From assembly GCF_003467125.1 (NCBI RefSeq), contig NZ_QSFA01000003.1, forward strand, positions 62,001-126,000: 64,000 nt of DNA, read 5' to 3'. The notes under the pieces were generated by a model. That model was not told the DNA's origin. It did no database searches and saw only the letters and a program-made list of their open reading frames with translations. Made by a program: the position numbers and the translations under genes. Origin of the DNA: Megasphaera sp. AM44-1BH. Its GTDB lineage: Bacteria; Bacillota; Negativicutes; Veillonellales; Megasphaeraceae. Positions 43,701-52,080 of the stretch are shown piece by piece; within the stretch, counting starts at the first letter, position 1; the number at the start of each line of letters is the position of its first letter.

Positions 43701-44406
43701 GATAGGGCTGGGTAGCTTTCTCACACCAGTTCCGTACTGATTCTTCCGACATGACGCCCATATCGACCAGGACATCGACGATATCGTCCTGTACGAAGTC
43801 GAATTCATGGCGCGCATCTTCCCACGCTTCACCACTGACGGCGGCAAATTTCTGTTTGAATTCGTCGTAGCGGCCTTTTTCCGCAAGATTGCGTTCCAGG
43901 TCGGCTACATAGGGAATCGTGCCGCAGAAGCCCTGCATTTCGTTGAAGACTTTGAGAAATACGTTGACGATGGCGTCCTTATCTTTTTTGCCATTGGAGT
44001 CGCTCTTGGAGTCGATATTAAAAAGGACGACATCGGTCGGCGTTTCGGCGGCCAGTTTCATATCGGCCAGCACCATCGGATCTTCGATTTTATGATCATC
44101 GATAAAGTAGTCAATGGCTCTTTTGCCACCGACTTCGGTATTATCCAGCAGATAGGAAAAGATTTTTAACAAGTGCGATTTACCACTGCCAAAGAAACCA
44201 GAAATCCAGACGCCCATTTTCGGCGTCGTCCCGTTGATTCCTTTCTTGTAGGCAGCAAAAAAATCGGCAAAGTGTTTTTGCAGTTCCTTCGTCACAACGT
44301 ATTCTTCCAGCTCCTGCCGGATATTTTCATTTTCAATGTCGCCGACCTTGATGACGCCTTGCAGGTCACGGTCGATGGGTTTGGCAAACATATTTTTAAT
44401 TTCCAT
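40789..44406 (-). CDS. brxC: BREX P-loop ATPase BrxC
   Basis: 1,205 residues, a large ATPase (DUF499-related) required for both methylation and defence in known BREX-1 systems. Walker A GFFGSGKS (70-77), Walker B Asp264-Glu265 in VVFLVDEVGQYI, and a sensor-like VIVTSQQDID follow the family pattern. The C-terminal ~150 residues are charged with a Lys/Pro-rich linker. It is preceded by AGAGGG and starts 13 bases after brxB. Confidence 0.95.
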   Translation of the reverse strand: MEIKNMFAKPIDRDLQGVIKVGDIENENIRQELEEYVVTKELQKHFADFFAAYKKGINGTTPKMGVWISGFFGSGKSHLLKIFSYLLDNTEVGGKRAIDYFIDDHKIEDPMVLADMKLAAETPTDVVLFNIDSKSDSNGKKDKDAIVNVFLKVFNEMQGFCGTIPYVADLERNLAEKGRYDEFKQKFAAVSGEAWEDARHEFDFVQDDIVDVLVDMGVMSEESVRNWCEKATQPYRISIEEFAGRVKKYIDEKGHNHHVVFLVDEVGQYIGDDRNLMLNLQTVTEDLGSACNGKAWVIVTSQQDIDSIIKVKGNDFSKIQGRFDTRLSLSSANVDAVIKKRILEKNDTAAQTLRLLYGQEETTIKNKIVFTDSVERKLYTGKDDFAAVYPFIPYQFNLLGSVLTAIRTHGASGKHLSEGERSMLAMFKESAVAYMHEQQGTIIPFYAFYTPMENFLDHSHRSVIIKAYENDYINPDHKTGDVFAINVLKTLFLIKYVQDMTPNVDNITTLMMDNLGEDRITLKEKVEEALKVLIRQMLVQKNGESYVFLTNEEQEINREIESEDIDNADVIHKISEMVFEDIFTDKKYRYPKFNGRYTFSFNQTVDEYPYKVTKGNDIGIHILTPASDITDDAMLASLSIAQPDVLIALPNDRAFMDEIQTYLKIEKFLRRNTTASMVQYESIKEGKRLEMRERYDNARLFLMENLKNATIYINGSPADIKAKDVNVRIQDALHHLVDKVYNKLYYIDTPFDESSIRKLFAQNGQTALNLDQTRQANQLALDDVLAYIQMNSQAHLKTSLKSVKDRFMKAPYGFVEDDVEYLVAQLFRQGDIAFTVNGVPVSLMNKTKDEIINYITKRQFVEKLMMERKIRISSKDKNTCKDIMRELLQITPATDDEDELMQHTRNGFQKLLSQLEKVQVYYENNDAYPGKNVIGQGIRLLQDILATRSTKEFYKEIVDAKDDLLDFAEDYEPIQGFFQGEQKQIFDNALNSMKIYDDSKNYIVNRELEGTVKEIKRILYEDNPYRDIPRLPELLNTFGALYTAVLDEQEKPVRDSIYSSRQRVMDVLREKSYQEEKKDSYTHQFDDLLRRVDRCNNVSTLRSFADQADALKIRLLNEMDAKDNKLAREQAEKNRKNAPGQSGTKENTPKVTPPIKKTKNVTIKSMTGTASWRLESPQDVDAYIDALRKKLLSELDKDTIINVEF

Positions 44407-44419
44407 GATTCATCCCTCT

Positions 44420-45049
44420 TTAGCGGGCTATGCGGAATGCCCGGTAATAGCTATCTTCCACAAATTCATTAAAAACCACCAGCTCTTGTTCCGTATAGGT
44501 TCCCGGATAAAACAGGATGACCGGCGTGGCGGCAAATTTTTGCGGCAAATTGTAAAGCACTTTATTGAACACTTCCGGCGCTTCTAAGATAGGATAGCAT
44601 TTGCCAATCCCCGTAATCAGGACAACGGCATTTTCCGGCGTATGTTCTTCCATATAGCGGACCAGGTAGTTATCTTTGTCGGTAATCCGCAGCATCCGCT
44701 GTATAGCCGTTACGACATGCTGGATACCGCCACGGCTTTCCAACTTCTTGGTCTTTTCAATATAGCCTTTTTCCGTTAATCGGTCGATGATGATATCGTA
44801 TAAATCATATATAATTAATTCGTAGTCATCAAAACCTTTACTATTGCGTTTCTTCAGCCATTCAATATGACTGCGGACTTCCAGTTCCTGTTCCGGCGGA
44901 TAGTCAAATACCCAGTAGTTGACCTCGTTGGCTTTGCCGGTAGACTGCCGGAAGGAGGGAACTTTGATTTTTTCGTCCATCTCGGCAAACCGTTCGGAAA
45001 GGCTGCGGCGATTTTTATAATATTCACGCGATACTGTCTGTACTGCCAT
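44420..45049 (-). CDS. brxB: BREX protein BrxB (DUF1788)
   Basis: About 209 residues. The DUF1788 core is seen in YELIIYDLYDIIIDRL, then VVLITGIGKCYPILEAPEVFNKV and PVILFYPGTYTEQELVVF. It has no catalytic motif; BrxB is small, conserved and of unknown biochemical role in BREX-1. A TTG at 45058 would overlap the brxA stop; ATG 45049, 10 bases after GGGAG, is taken as start. Translationally coupled to brxA either way. Confidence 0.92.
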   Translation of the reverse strand: MAVQTVSREYYKNRRSLSERFAEMDEKIKVPSFRQSTGKANEVNYWVFDYPPEQELEVRSHIEWLKKRNSKGFDDYELIIYDLYDIIIDRLTEKGYIEKTKKLESRGGIQHVVTAIQRMLRITDKDNYLVRYMEEHTPENAVVLITGIGKCYPILEAPEVFNKVLYNLPQKFAATPVILFYPGTYTEQELVVFNEFVEDSYYRAFRIAR

Positions 45050-45054
45050 GCTGA

Positions 45055-45654
45055 TCAAACTCCCGTCAATGCTTTGATAATCGGTTCCAGGTGCTGCTGG
45101 CCCAGCCAGGCTTCAAAGGCCGGATCCAAGATGGGTTTGAATAATTTCCGTGTCTTCTGGCCCCGGTCGGAAAGGCCAGCTTCCAGAATATAACTTTTAT
45201 AGGTCCTCCCCAGGCGTTGCAACGTCTGATCCGTCCAGGTTGCGGCTTTGCTGTCCTGCAGCTGCTTGTCGCGGAAAAAAATCCGTATATCCTTGTCACT
45301 CAGCTCATTGGTCCCAATGAGAATTTTTTCTTTGAACACTTCATACATAAAATCAAAAAAGAGGCTTTCATGCATCATGATAGCCGTCAGGTTGATCAAT
45401 TTCTGTGTTGCCAGATCCGACTGCTGGAATAACGGGTACATACTGGCATCCAGCTCCTGGATCCGTGCTGTCACTGTCTGATATATCATCGTGGCCCGGG
45501 CCGGCGTCGAAGCATTAAACATATTCTGTTCAAGACACGCCATCTTGATTTCATCAAAACTCAGGCCCTCAGAAAGCATAGCGATTTCCTTACGAAACTC
45601 AGGAAACCAGAAAGCAAATTTAACAGCTCCGGCACTATACGGTTTACGATTCAT
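45055..45654 (-). CDS. brxA: BREX protein BrxA (DUF1819)
   Basis: 199 residues, first gene of the BREX operon. The DUF1819 pattern is seen in RKPYSAGAVKFAFWFPEFRK at the start and KTRKLFKPILDPAFEAWL near the end. Structures of relatives show a small helical DNA-binding fold. The frame is open to 45672, but GAGGTG five bases before ATG 45654 fixes the start. No clean sigma-A promoter was found; TTGACG near 45729 is the best -35 candidate, without a well-spaced -10. Confidence 0.92.
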   Translation of the reverse strand: MNRKPYSAGAVKFAFWFPEFRKEIAMLSEGLSFDEIKMACLEQNMFNASTPARATMIYQTVTARIQELDASMYPLFQQSDLATQKLINLTAIMMHESLFFDFMYEVFKEKILIGTNELSDKDIRIFFRDKQLQDSKAATWTDQTLQRLGRTYKSYILEAGLSDRGQKTRKLFKPILDPAFEAWLGQQHLEPIIKALTGV

Positions 45655-45866
45655 GATTTCACCTCTATACACCCGTCACAGATCATCTTAACACACATTA
45701 TTAGCTCACCTTTCTAAATACATTCGTCAAAGCATAGGAAAATTCCTGCAATCCGGATAATCAGCATCCCGGTTAGAACGCTTTGCCCGTTCAAAAAGTA
45801 AAAAACGCTACACCATGTGAAATGTAAAACTAGGAATTTTTCATCCACAGTCCATCCGGAATACTA

Positions 45867-46055
45867 TTATTTCAGCCGGTAATAACGGGAACGTTTTCCC
45901 AGCCCTTTTCTCTTCAGTTTACCAGAAGCTATCAGCTTTCGCAAAGCCTCTTCTATCGAACTGACACTAAGCGATAGACAAAGTTCCCAGCTATCCTGTT
46001 GGGTAAAACGACCGATTTTGTTCTGTACAATCTGTCTTGTGAAGCAACCAATGCT
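45867..46055 (-). pseudogene. winged-helix gene remnant at the island's right end
   Basis: 62 codons, with no usual start codon and a stop directly upstream, ending in a proper stop. The translation contains GRFTQQDSWELCLSLS and SSIEEALRKLIASGKLKRKG and ends RSRYYRLK, a winged-helix pattern typical of C-termini of regulators or Fic/AlbA-type proteins. The rest of the gene is missing, cut close to the tRNA junction. Bases 45655-45866 hold no gene; the BREX promoter should lie there. Confidence 0.5.
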
Positions 46056-46122
46056 TCATAAGACAAATCCTTACCCCATGTTTTCCTTTTCATACACCTA
46101 CGACCTTATGCGTACGCAAACA

Positions 46123-46247
<125 letters not shown>

Positions 46248-46267
46248 ATGTCGTGACTACAAGGGAG

Positions 46268-46296
46268 ATTATAGCATTTACTGATTTTCTTGTCAA
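46268..46296 (-). promoter_or_regulatory. promoter of tRNA-Ala
   Basis: Minus strand TTGACA (46296-46291), 17-base spacer, TATAAT (46273-46268): perfect consensus, 21 bases before the mature 5' end. Confidence 0.92.
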
Positions 46297-46329
46297 GGCA
46301 AAATTTGAATCCGCCGGGAACTTCCCTGT

Positions 46330-47904
46330 TCAGTCTTTCCAGTCTTCTGACAGTGTCGGAAGGGGAACGGCCTCATGTTTCCTGTGTCCGTCTCTTTTTT
46401 CTGCCGTCAGGCCCAGATCGTGACGGATCCAGTTGCGGAGATCGTTCCAATTGGCCCAATACTGGCTTTTTTCTCCTTCCAGAGCCTTTGTAATATCGGC
46501 CAGCGCCGTCCTGTTTTTGTGACTTTTCCATTCACACCAGGCTTTCTGGGCATAGAGCTGGCTGCGGAAGGCCTGCTGCAGGGATCCGTGTCCCTCTGTA
46601 TCCAGATACTGCAATGCTTTCCCCAGGCAGGAAGCCGCTTCTTCATATCGTCCGGCCTGTATGAGCAGCAAGGCATAGTCCGTATTTCCTCTGGCCGGAT
46701 TCGTATCCTTAGCCAGCCAGTCTGCATACCGGGCCAGTCCTTCTTCCGGTTTTCCGCCGTAAATAGATAGCCAGCTTGCATAATATACTTGTTCCCGGGC
46801 CGGAATATACGTCCGGTCGGCTTGTTCCAGCCAGTGCGCCGCTTCCAGAGGACGCCCTTGGTTATATTCCAGCAAGGCCAGATTCCAGCAGAGTCCTGCG
46901 TCATGCGGCGACAGGGAGACAGCCCGTTTTAATTCATCGCAGGCTTTTCGTTCATTTCCCTGTAAAAGCCAGTTATAGGCCCGCAGCGCATGAAGATGGG
47001 CATTGTCCGGTTTCAGCCGCAGCGCTTCCTCACAGGCTGCCGCCGCCCGTACATAGTCCTGCTGCTGGTCTGCCCAGGCAGCTTCCATGACCGGACGACG
47101 CAGTAACGGATCCTGTGCTGCCTCATTGGCTGCCCTGTAAGTCAGGTCTTTCAATATGCCGTCCCGCCAGACAGTGGCGACCTGTACGGTTTTCGGCCAG
47201 GCTTCGGGCAAATGCAGTTCTTTATGCATTTCCTGCCGGTGCTCTGCTTCTGTCAGCATACGGCTCTGCCGTTCCCCGGCATCCTTTGGAAGTGGTGTCG
47301 TCATGACTTCTTTCAGGATATTCTCCAATGCCTGATTTCCTATTCCCCAGGTGTTCATGGCATACCGGACATAGCCGTCGCGATCAATAAAAATCAATTG
47401 CTCCATATTGCCCAGCTTGCCATATGAGTCCTGGTCGGTATAGAGTTTTGGCAAATCAATATCCCAGTCCTGCAGTTCCTGAAACCGGGACTGATTAGGT
47501 GTGGCCGGGAAAACGATGTAGAAATCGGCACGCCCTTTATATTTCTTCTGCATATCCTGCATAAATTGCAGTTTCTTATCCAGCTGGATGCTGTGAGAAA
47601 TGGGCTGGGCCATGTACAGCAGTGCAGCCCGGTGATTTCGTCCGATCGCAGACGTAGCTTCCTGTGTTTTCATATCGTGCAGTACTACTGGCGGCATCCG
47701 GTCTCCCGGGCGGACACCTTTTTCCATCATTCTGCCAGACTGTCTTTTTGCCATCCCGGACACTCTCATGCTGACAGGCTGCCCTGTAACCTTCGCATCT
47801 ACCGCCGGTCCTGCCTCTGCAGCAGCGCACAGGTTTCCCGTATACAGCGACAACGCTACCGCCATCACCGTCATCGTGACGGACCATCTTCCCACATGCC
47901 TCAT
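46330..47904 (-). CDS. exported redoxin-fold protein with C-terminal TPR repeats
   Basis: About 524 residues. A signal peptide (hydrophobic TVMAVALSLYTG, cut near CAAA) is followed by a TlpA/AhpC-like thioredoxin fold (~60-210: RPGDRMPPVVLHDMKT, FYIVFPATPNQ, LIFIDRDGYVRYAM). The place of the redox CxxC reads MAQPISHS, so it cannot be a classical disulfide enzyme. Residues ~280-480 are tetratricopeptide helices (AAACEEALRLKPDNAHLHAL). The start is uncertain: frame open to 47955, GAGGAG abuts ATG 47904, another ATG lies at 47874. Function unknown; probably a periplasmic scaffold. Confidence 0.65.
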   Translation of the reverse strand: MRHVGRWSVTMTVMAVALSLYTGNLCAAAEAGPAVDAKVTGQPVSMRVSGMAKRQSGRMMEKGVRPGDRMPPVVLHDMKTQEATSAIGRNHRAALLYMAQPISHSIQLDKKLQFMQDMQKKYKGRADFYIVFPATPNQSRFQELQDWDIDLPKLYTDQDSYGKLGNMEQLIFIDRDGYVRYAMNTWGIGNQALENILKEVMTTPLPKDAGERQSRMLTEAEHRQEMHKELHLPEAWPKTVQVATVWRDGILKDLTYRAANEAAQDPLLRRPVMEAAWADQQQDYVRAAAACEEALRLKPDNAHLHALRAYNWLLQGNERKACDELKRAVSLSPHDAGLCWNLALLEYNQGRPLEAAHWLEQADRTYIPAREQVYYASWLSIYGGKPEEGLARYADWLAKDTNPARGNTDYALLLIQAGRYEEAASCLGKALQYLDTEGHGSLQQAFRSQLYAQKAWCEWKSHKNRTALADITKALEGEKSQYWANWNDLRNWIRHDLGLTAEKRDGHRKHEAVPLPTLSEDWKD

Positions 47905-48011
47905 CTCCTCTGAATTATGCAAATTACAATTTGTATGATATTCAAAGTATACCATAGCCAGCCAATCACTGGCTATATATGGACCAGCCTTTATTTTTTT
48001 CCCGGTGAGAC

Positions 48012-48039
48012 TTGAAAAATAATGGTAAACGATTATAAT
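48012..48039 (+). promoter_or_regulatory. promoter of tRNA-Val
   Basis: TTGAAA (48012-48017), 16-base spacer, TATAAT (48034-48039), 15 bases before the tRNA. Confidence 0.75.
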
Positions 48040-48054
48040 ATAACTATGTCTCGC

Positions 48055-48131
48055 GGGATTATAGCTCAGCTGGTTAGAGCGCTACGCTCACATCGTAGAG
48101 GTCGAGGGTTCGAGTCCCCCTAATCCCACCA
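48055..48131 (+). tRNA. tRNA-Val (anticodon CAC)
   Basis: Acceptor GGGATTA/TAATCCC, D-arm AGCTCAGCTGGTTAGAGC, anticodon stem CTACG/CGTAG with loop CTCACAT (anticodon CAC), T-loop TTCGAGT, encoded CCA. Confidence 0.93.
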
Positions 48132-48145
48132 TAGGAATAAATATG

Positions 48146-48177
48146 CAGCTTCTGTCAAAAGGCAGGAGCTGTTTTTT
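48146..48177 (+). terminator. terminator after tRNA-Val
   Basis: CAGCTTCTGTC/GGCAGGAGCTG (two G-T pairs) with an AAAA loop and T6. Confidence 0.85.
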
Positions 48178-48445
48178 ATATCTTCATTCAGCGCCTATAT
48201 TACTATAACATATCTTTTTACTGATATTAATAGTAATTTGCATGTATTCTTATTTTGTTCTCTGTTCTAACATGCCATTTTGTCATTTGTTTTTGATCTT
48301 TTATTAAAAATTTTCTGATATGAATAACTGTATCGGATGCTATGAGGATTTCTATCTTTATTTTTTTCTGTTCATACTGTATCATATGTCTTGCACACAA
48401 GAGATGTGCCTGTAGAAATTCCCAATAAGAAAGAGGTAACCAACT
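48178..48445. other. AT-rich intergenic region
   Basis: No gene seen. AT-rich DNA upstream of the small exported protein; it should contain that gene's promoter, but several weak -10-like boxes make a single choice unsafe. The ribosome site AAAGAGG lies just before 48446. Confidence 0.4.
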
Positions 48446-48646
48446 ATGAAAAACGTAAAATGGACACATAGCATCGCCGTATTAGCTCTCGTTATCGCCG
48501 CTGGATTCGCTTTTGCCAATGGCAATGTACAGGCTACTGCCAGCACCCAGGCTGCCAAGGCAGCGGTTCATCAGGCTTCGCCCGTTGTCACCAACGGCTT
48601 TGCCAACTCATATGCCCAGAGCACTCATCACACCAGCCTCTACTAA
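48446..48646 (+). CDS. small exported protein, paralogue 1
   Basis: 66 residues. Signal peptide with hydrophobic core SIAVLALVIAAGFAFA, likely cut after Ala-Phe-Ala, leaving a ~42-residue mature peptide rich in Ala, Ser, Gln and His with no cysteine. Not a known family. The start MKNVK…AFANGN resembles the next small gene (MKSVK…AFANYGN), so they look like tandem paralogues. It has its own terminator. Confidence 0.6.
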   Translation: MKNVKWTHSIAVLALVIAAGFAFANGNVQATASTQAAKAAVHQASPVVTNGFANSYAQSTHHTSLY

Positions 48647-48664
48647 GAATCCGTGCATGACCCC

Positions 48665-48693
48665 AAAAAAGCTGCTCCCAGGCAGCTTTTTTT
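48665..48693 (+). terminator. terminator after the first small exported protein
   Basis: AAAAAAGCTGC, 6-base loop, GCAGCTTTTTTT. Confidence 0.88.
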
Positions 48694-48848
48694 GATTGAA
48701 ACGCACGGGGAGATGGCTCTGCAGCCGGGCAATATCATGCACAGCGGCTATGCAAATTATAGCTATCTTATATTTTCTTTTTATGAAAAAGTATTGTACA
48801 ATACAGTCACTCAAAGGGTTATTGTATTTATAAAGGAGCTAATTCATC

Positions 48849-49019
48849 ATGAAAAGCGTAAAAATCTGTGCTATTGCCTGCATCATCGCTGTTGCCGCCG
48901 TTGCTGGTACGGCTTTCGCCAATTATGGCAATGCTACGAACGAAAATTTCAGCAGCCAGGTCGTATACAATTACACAGCCTATGGCAAAATGATTACAGA
49001 AGCTGCATTGAATAGATAA
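48849..49019 (+). CDS. small exported protein, paralogue 2
   Basis: 56 residues, starting ATG 48849 behind AAGGAG. Signal peptide core CAIACIIAVAAVAGTAFA, predicted cut near Ala-Asn; mature part ~32 residues (YGNATNENFSSQVVYNYTAY…), polar and tyrosine/asparagine-rich. N-terminal similarity to the preceding gene suggests duplication with diverged mature parts. Each copy has a separate terminator, so they may be expressed independently. Function unknown. Confidence 0.6.
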   Translation: MKSVKICAIACIIAVAAVAGTAFANYGNATNENFSSQVVYNYTAYGKMITEAALNR

Positions 49020-49042
49020 GAAATAAATCAGATTATAAAAGG

Positions 49043-49076
49043 GCGCCAGTTCAGTACTACTGCTGGCGTCTTTTTT
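49043..49076 (+). terminator. terminator after the second small exported protein
   Basis: GCGCCAG/CTGGCGT stem with a 13-base loop followed by CTTTTTT. Confidence 0.82.
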
Positions 49077-49160
49077 CGTGCCCATCTGTACAAGGGAAGG
49101 CAAAACGTCTACAATAAGGATATCTGCCATATTTTTCCATGACAGAAAGGAGCCATTACT

Positions 49161-50063
49161 ATGAGTTTAGCCGCAAATACTGCTGATACAGCCCAGACTG
49201 CAGCCTCTGCTGTAAAGGCAGATGTGCAAAACCAGGTCACCCAGAGCGTCTCCGCCCTGGATCAGTTAAAAGAATTTTTATTGAACCACGGTCCCGATGT
49301 CATTTATGCCATCATCATCTTTATTGTCGGCCGTTATATCGCCAAGGGATTCAAAAACGTAGCCATCCGCATGATGACCCATGCCAATTACGATCATACA
49401 GTCATCACCTTTGTCAGCCAGATGATTTATTATGCCATCATGGCCCTGGTCATCCTCTCGGCTCTCAATAAAGCGGGAATCCCGACTAATTCGTTTCTGG
49501 CCGCATTTGGTGCCTTCGGTCTGGCTGTCGGTCTGGCATTGCAGAGCAATCTGTCCAATTTTGCTTCTGGTCTGCTCATCCTGATTTTCAAGCCATTCAA
49601 AGCCGGTGACTGGGTATCGATTGGTGGCGTCGAAGGCAGTATCAAGGGAATCCAGATGTTGAATACTGCCGTTATCACGAAAGACAACAAAACCGTATTC
49701 ATCCCCAATTCTATCATCACATCCAATCAGGTCATCAATAGTTCTTACCAGGATGAACGGTACATTTCATTTCTTTTCGATATCGGCTACGACAACGACC
49801 ACCACAAGGCAATCGCCATCCTGAAGGATATATTCCACTCAGACAAGCGGATTTTGAACGCTGACACGATGGAAATCGGCATCAAAGAGTTCGCCGATAA
49901 TTCCGTACGCATCGCTGCCTTTCCCAAGGTCGCCAATGCCGACTATCTGCCTGTATTCTATGATACTATGTCCCGCGTCAAAGATGCCTTCGATGAAGCC
50001 GGCATTGATATTCCTTTCCCGCAGCGTGTCGTTTATGTCCGGGAAGAAAAGAACGAAGATTAG
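49161..50063 (+). CDS. mscS: small-conductance mechanosensitive channel (MscS family)
   Basis: 300 residues. Releases solutes during hypo-osmotic shock. Three transmembrane helices (~45-65, ~85-105, ~110-145); the pore helix reads AAFGAFGLAVGLALQSNLSNFASG with the Gly/Ala packing typical of MscS, followed by the beta domain (GDWVSIGGVEGSIKGIQML, FIPNSIITSNQVIN) and the C-terminal cage. The N-terminal ~40 residues are an Ala/Gln/Val-rich extra segment. Probably co-transcribed with the SGNH hydrolase 20 bases downstream. Confidence 0.92.
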   Translation: MSLAANTADTAQTAASAVKADVQNQVTQSVSALDQLKEFLLNHGPDVIYAIIIFIVGRYIAKGFKNVAIRMMTHANYDHTVITFVSQMIYYAIMALVILSALNKAGIPTNSFLAAFGAFGLAVGLALQSNLSNFASGLLILIFKPFKAGDWVSIGGVEGSIKGIQMLNTAVITKDNKTVFIPNSIITSNQVINSSYQDERYISFLFDIGYDNDHHKAIAILKDIFHSDKRILNADTMEIGIKEFADNSVRIAAFPKVANADYLPVFYDTMSRVKDAFDEAGIDIPFPQRVVYVREEKNED

Positions 50064-50083
50064 TATATAAAAGAGGTATCGTT

Positions 50084-51469
50084 ATGTCTGTATTCCGCAC
50101 ATTGTCTTTATCTGTCCTGATTGCTCTTTCCTGCGTTCCTGTGCTGGCCCGCACGCCGGCAGCTCCTGTCAATGCGTCCCATGCCACGCGGACTGCTGCC
50201 CATGCCAAAGCGGCTGCGTCTGAACTTCCCATGGTGCAGGGCATCCCACTCGACCAGATCCGGGAATTGTACGACCAGGAACCGCCACATATTATTTCTC
50301 ATTACACAGAAGAACAGCCGGCTTCACTGCGTCCGGTCCTGCGCTGGGATAAGGTAAAAGGAGCCGTATCCTACGAAGTAGAAATCACGCCTCCTCAGAT
50401 GCCGTCCCAGACGATCCGTCATATTTTCGTCCCCGGGTACAACGCCGTCCTCCCGGCCAATACGCCGAAAGGTACAGCAACATGGCGGGTCCGGGCTCTC
50501 GATTTCGATTATAATCCCATTACGGCCTATTCACCGGAAGAACCGATGTACGTGGACCCGCAGCAGCAGGTCCCGCTTTACCCTCATCCGCTCAGCAAAT
50601 TCAATACAGGAAATGGTACGACTCTCCTCTACCCCGTATATAACTGGGTTCCCGTCACCGGAGCCGCATCCTATAAAGTAGAAATCCTCACCAGCCCCGA
50701 TGTCTCACCGGATCAGGATGCCCCGGACGATCTGGTCATGGGCCGTGGTACCTCCCACTGGTTCGACTGGTATGATGACAGTCCCCGTATGTCCACCCAG
50801 CCCTTGTACTGGCGAGTCCGCGCTTATACCAAAGGCGACCAGCCCCTGGGGGTATACTGCCCGCCCCAGACAATGACAATCAATCCGGATAAGCCTTATA
50901 CCGTAGGTACACTGGGCGACAGCATCACCCACGGTGGCGGTGACTTATCCTATTCTCCGTCAGACTGGGAATTCAGTTACCAGCACTACCTCGATTTTGA
51001 CACCATCAATCTGGGGGAAAGCGGCGATACGAGTGAAATGACGAAGGAACGCTTTGAAAGGGATGTGCTCCCGTTCCATCTGAAATATCTAATTATCATG
51101 ACCGGCAGCAACAGCCTTCGCGGCTGGACCAGTGCTGACGATGTCATCAGTGACCTGGCCGCTATTAAAGAAAAATGCCTCGACCATGGCATTCAGCCCA
51201 TTTTCCTCACCCTGCCACCCATCAATCCGGCCAATATCAAAAAAGCCTTTGACGAACCGACGGCAGAAGACTGGCAGGAACGCTTCCAGAAAGTCAATGC
51301 CTGGATACGGCAGCAGCCCCATATCGACCTGGCTGCTAAAATTCCGGAAGATCGGGAGCTACCGACCGCTCTGGGTATTGATGGCATCCATCTGAACAGT
51401 ACGGGCAAACAGCTTATGGCGCAGGCCATCAACGAACAATGGGCTTCGGTGACAGGAGAAACTCAATAA
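50084..51469 (+). CDS. exported SGNH/GDSL hydrolase with N-terminal Fn3-like repeats
   Basis: 461 residues with a signal peptide (LSLSVLIALSCVPVLA). Two similar beta modules follow (LRWDKVKGAVSYEVEI near 88 and YNWVPVTGAASYKVEI near 192). The SGNH esterase domain has nucleophile Ser280 in GDSITHGGG, the block MTGSNSLRG, and Asp433/His436 in DGIHLN. Such enzymes deacylate envelope or dietary glycans; target unknown. It ends at a strong terminator. Confidence 0.85.
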   Translation: MSVFRTLSLSVLIALSCVPVLARTPAAPVNASHATRTAAHAKAAASELPMVQGIPLDQIRELYDQEPPHIISHYTEEQPASLRPVLRWDKVKGAVSYEVEITPPQMPSQTIRHIFVPGYNAVLPANTPKGTATWRVRALDFDYNPITAYSPEEPMYVDPQQQVPLYPHPLSKFNTGNGTTLLYPVYNWVPVTGAASYKVEILTSPDVSPDQDAPDDLVMGRGTSHWFDWYDDSPRMSTQPLYWRVRAYTKGDQPLGVYCPPQTMTINPDKPYTVGTLGDSITHGGGDLSYSPSDWEFSYQHYLDFDTINLGESGDTSEMTKERFERDVLPFHLKYLIIMTGSNSLRGWTSADDVISDLAAIKEKCLDHGIQPIFLTLPPINPANIKKAFDEPTAEDWQERFQKVNAWIRQQPHIDLAAKIPEDRELPTALGIDGIHLNSTGKQLMAQAINEQWASVTGETQ

Positions 51470-51487
51470 AACTCAATAAAAACAAAG

Positions 51488-51533
51488 AACCGGCTTTTTT
51501 CTGTACATATCGTGTACGGAAAAAAGCCGGTTT
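51488..51533. terminator. bidirectional terminator
   Basis: AACCGGCTTTTTTCTGTAC pairs with GTACGGAAAAAAGCCGGTT (one G-T) around a 6-8 base loop. It separates the SGNH gene from the convergent five-gene operon and can end both transcripts. Confidence 0.88.
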
Positions 51534-51563
51534 GTCATTGTAATATCCGCGAAATAAGCAGAG

Positions 51564-52076
51564 CTATGCTTCGTCCATGATGACAGCAACCGATCCGTCT
51601 TCGCTTACGGCACGGCAGGCATTTTCATAGACTTCGACGAATGCATAATTGCCGTGCAGGGCCAGTCCCCTGGCCTTTTCCATATATTCCGGCAGCGATT
51701 CGCCCCGCTTGTAATGTTCGATGATATCCCCTGATATATCCAGCGTATGGACTTCATAGGGATCCCCCAGGTAGCACCGGGATACGATGCCCATCAGTGT
51801 GCCCCGGATGGCAATTTCCGGAAATTCATCTTCTATGATTTTCATGAGCTTATCGAGCAGTTCCGGACTGAGATGAGCTCCCCCGGCATCGAGCCGGCGC
51901 AGGGCGTCACAGTATTCCCGTGAGCGGGGCCTGCGCAGCAGAAGTGCCAGTTTTCCTGCATCCATCTGTTGTCTTCTCTGAGCCCGGCGCGGTGTCACCG
52001 AAAGCCGCGTATGGCTTTCGGTTTTCGTATCAGTCTGCGTCCGGGGACGCAAAATAAAACGTGCCAATTCTATCAC
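51564..52076 (-). CDS. uncharacterised protein, last gene of the AAA+ operon
   Basis: 170 residues, not recognised. The first ~40 residues are Arg/Thr/Gln-rich and likely disordered; a helical-rich globular part follows (LSPELLDKLMKIIEDEFPEI; ARGLALHGNYAFVEVYENAC). No membrane segment. GTG 52076 is used, starting 4 bases after the ATPase stop; a TTG nine bases on has better spacing from GGGAG. Co-translation with the ATPase suggests a partner or adaptor. Confidence 0.6.
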   Translation of the reverse strand: MIELARFILRPRTQTDTKTESHTRLSVTPRRAQRRQQMDAGKLALLLRRPRSREYCDALRRLDAGGAHLSPELLDKLMKIIEDEFPEIAIRGTLMGIVSRCYLGDPYEVHTLDISGDIIEHYKRGESLPEYMEKARGLALHGNYAFVEVYENACRAVSEDGSVAVIMDEA

Positions 52077-52080
52077 TCCC

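Noticed and set aside
42544..43740. 398-codon open frame antisense to brxC
   Set aside because: Opposite a well-supported BREX gene, no recognisable motifs, composition typical of antisense shadow.
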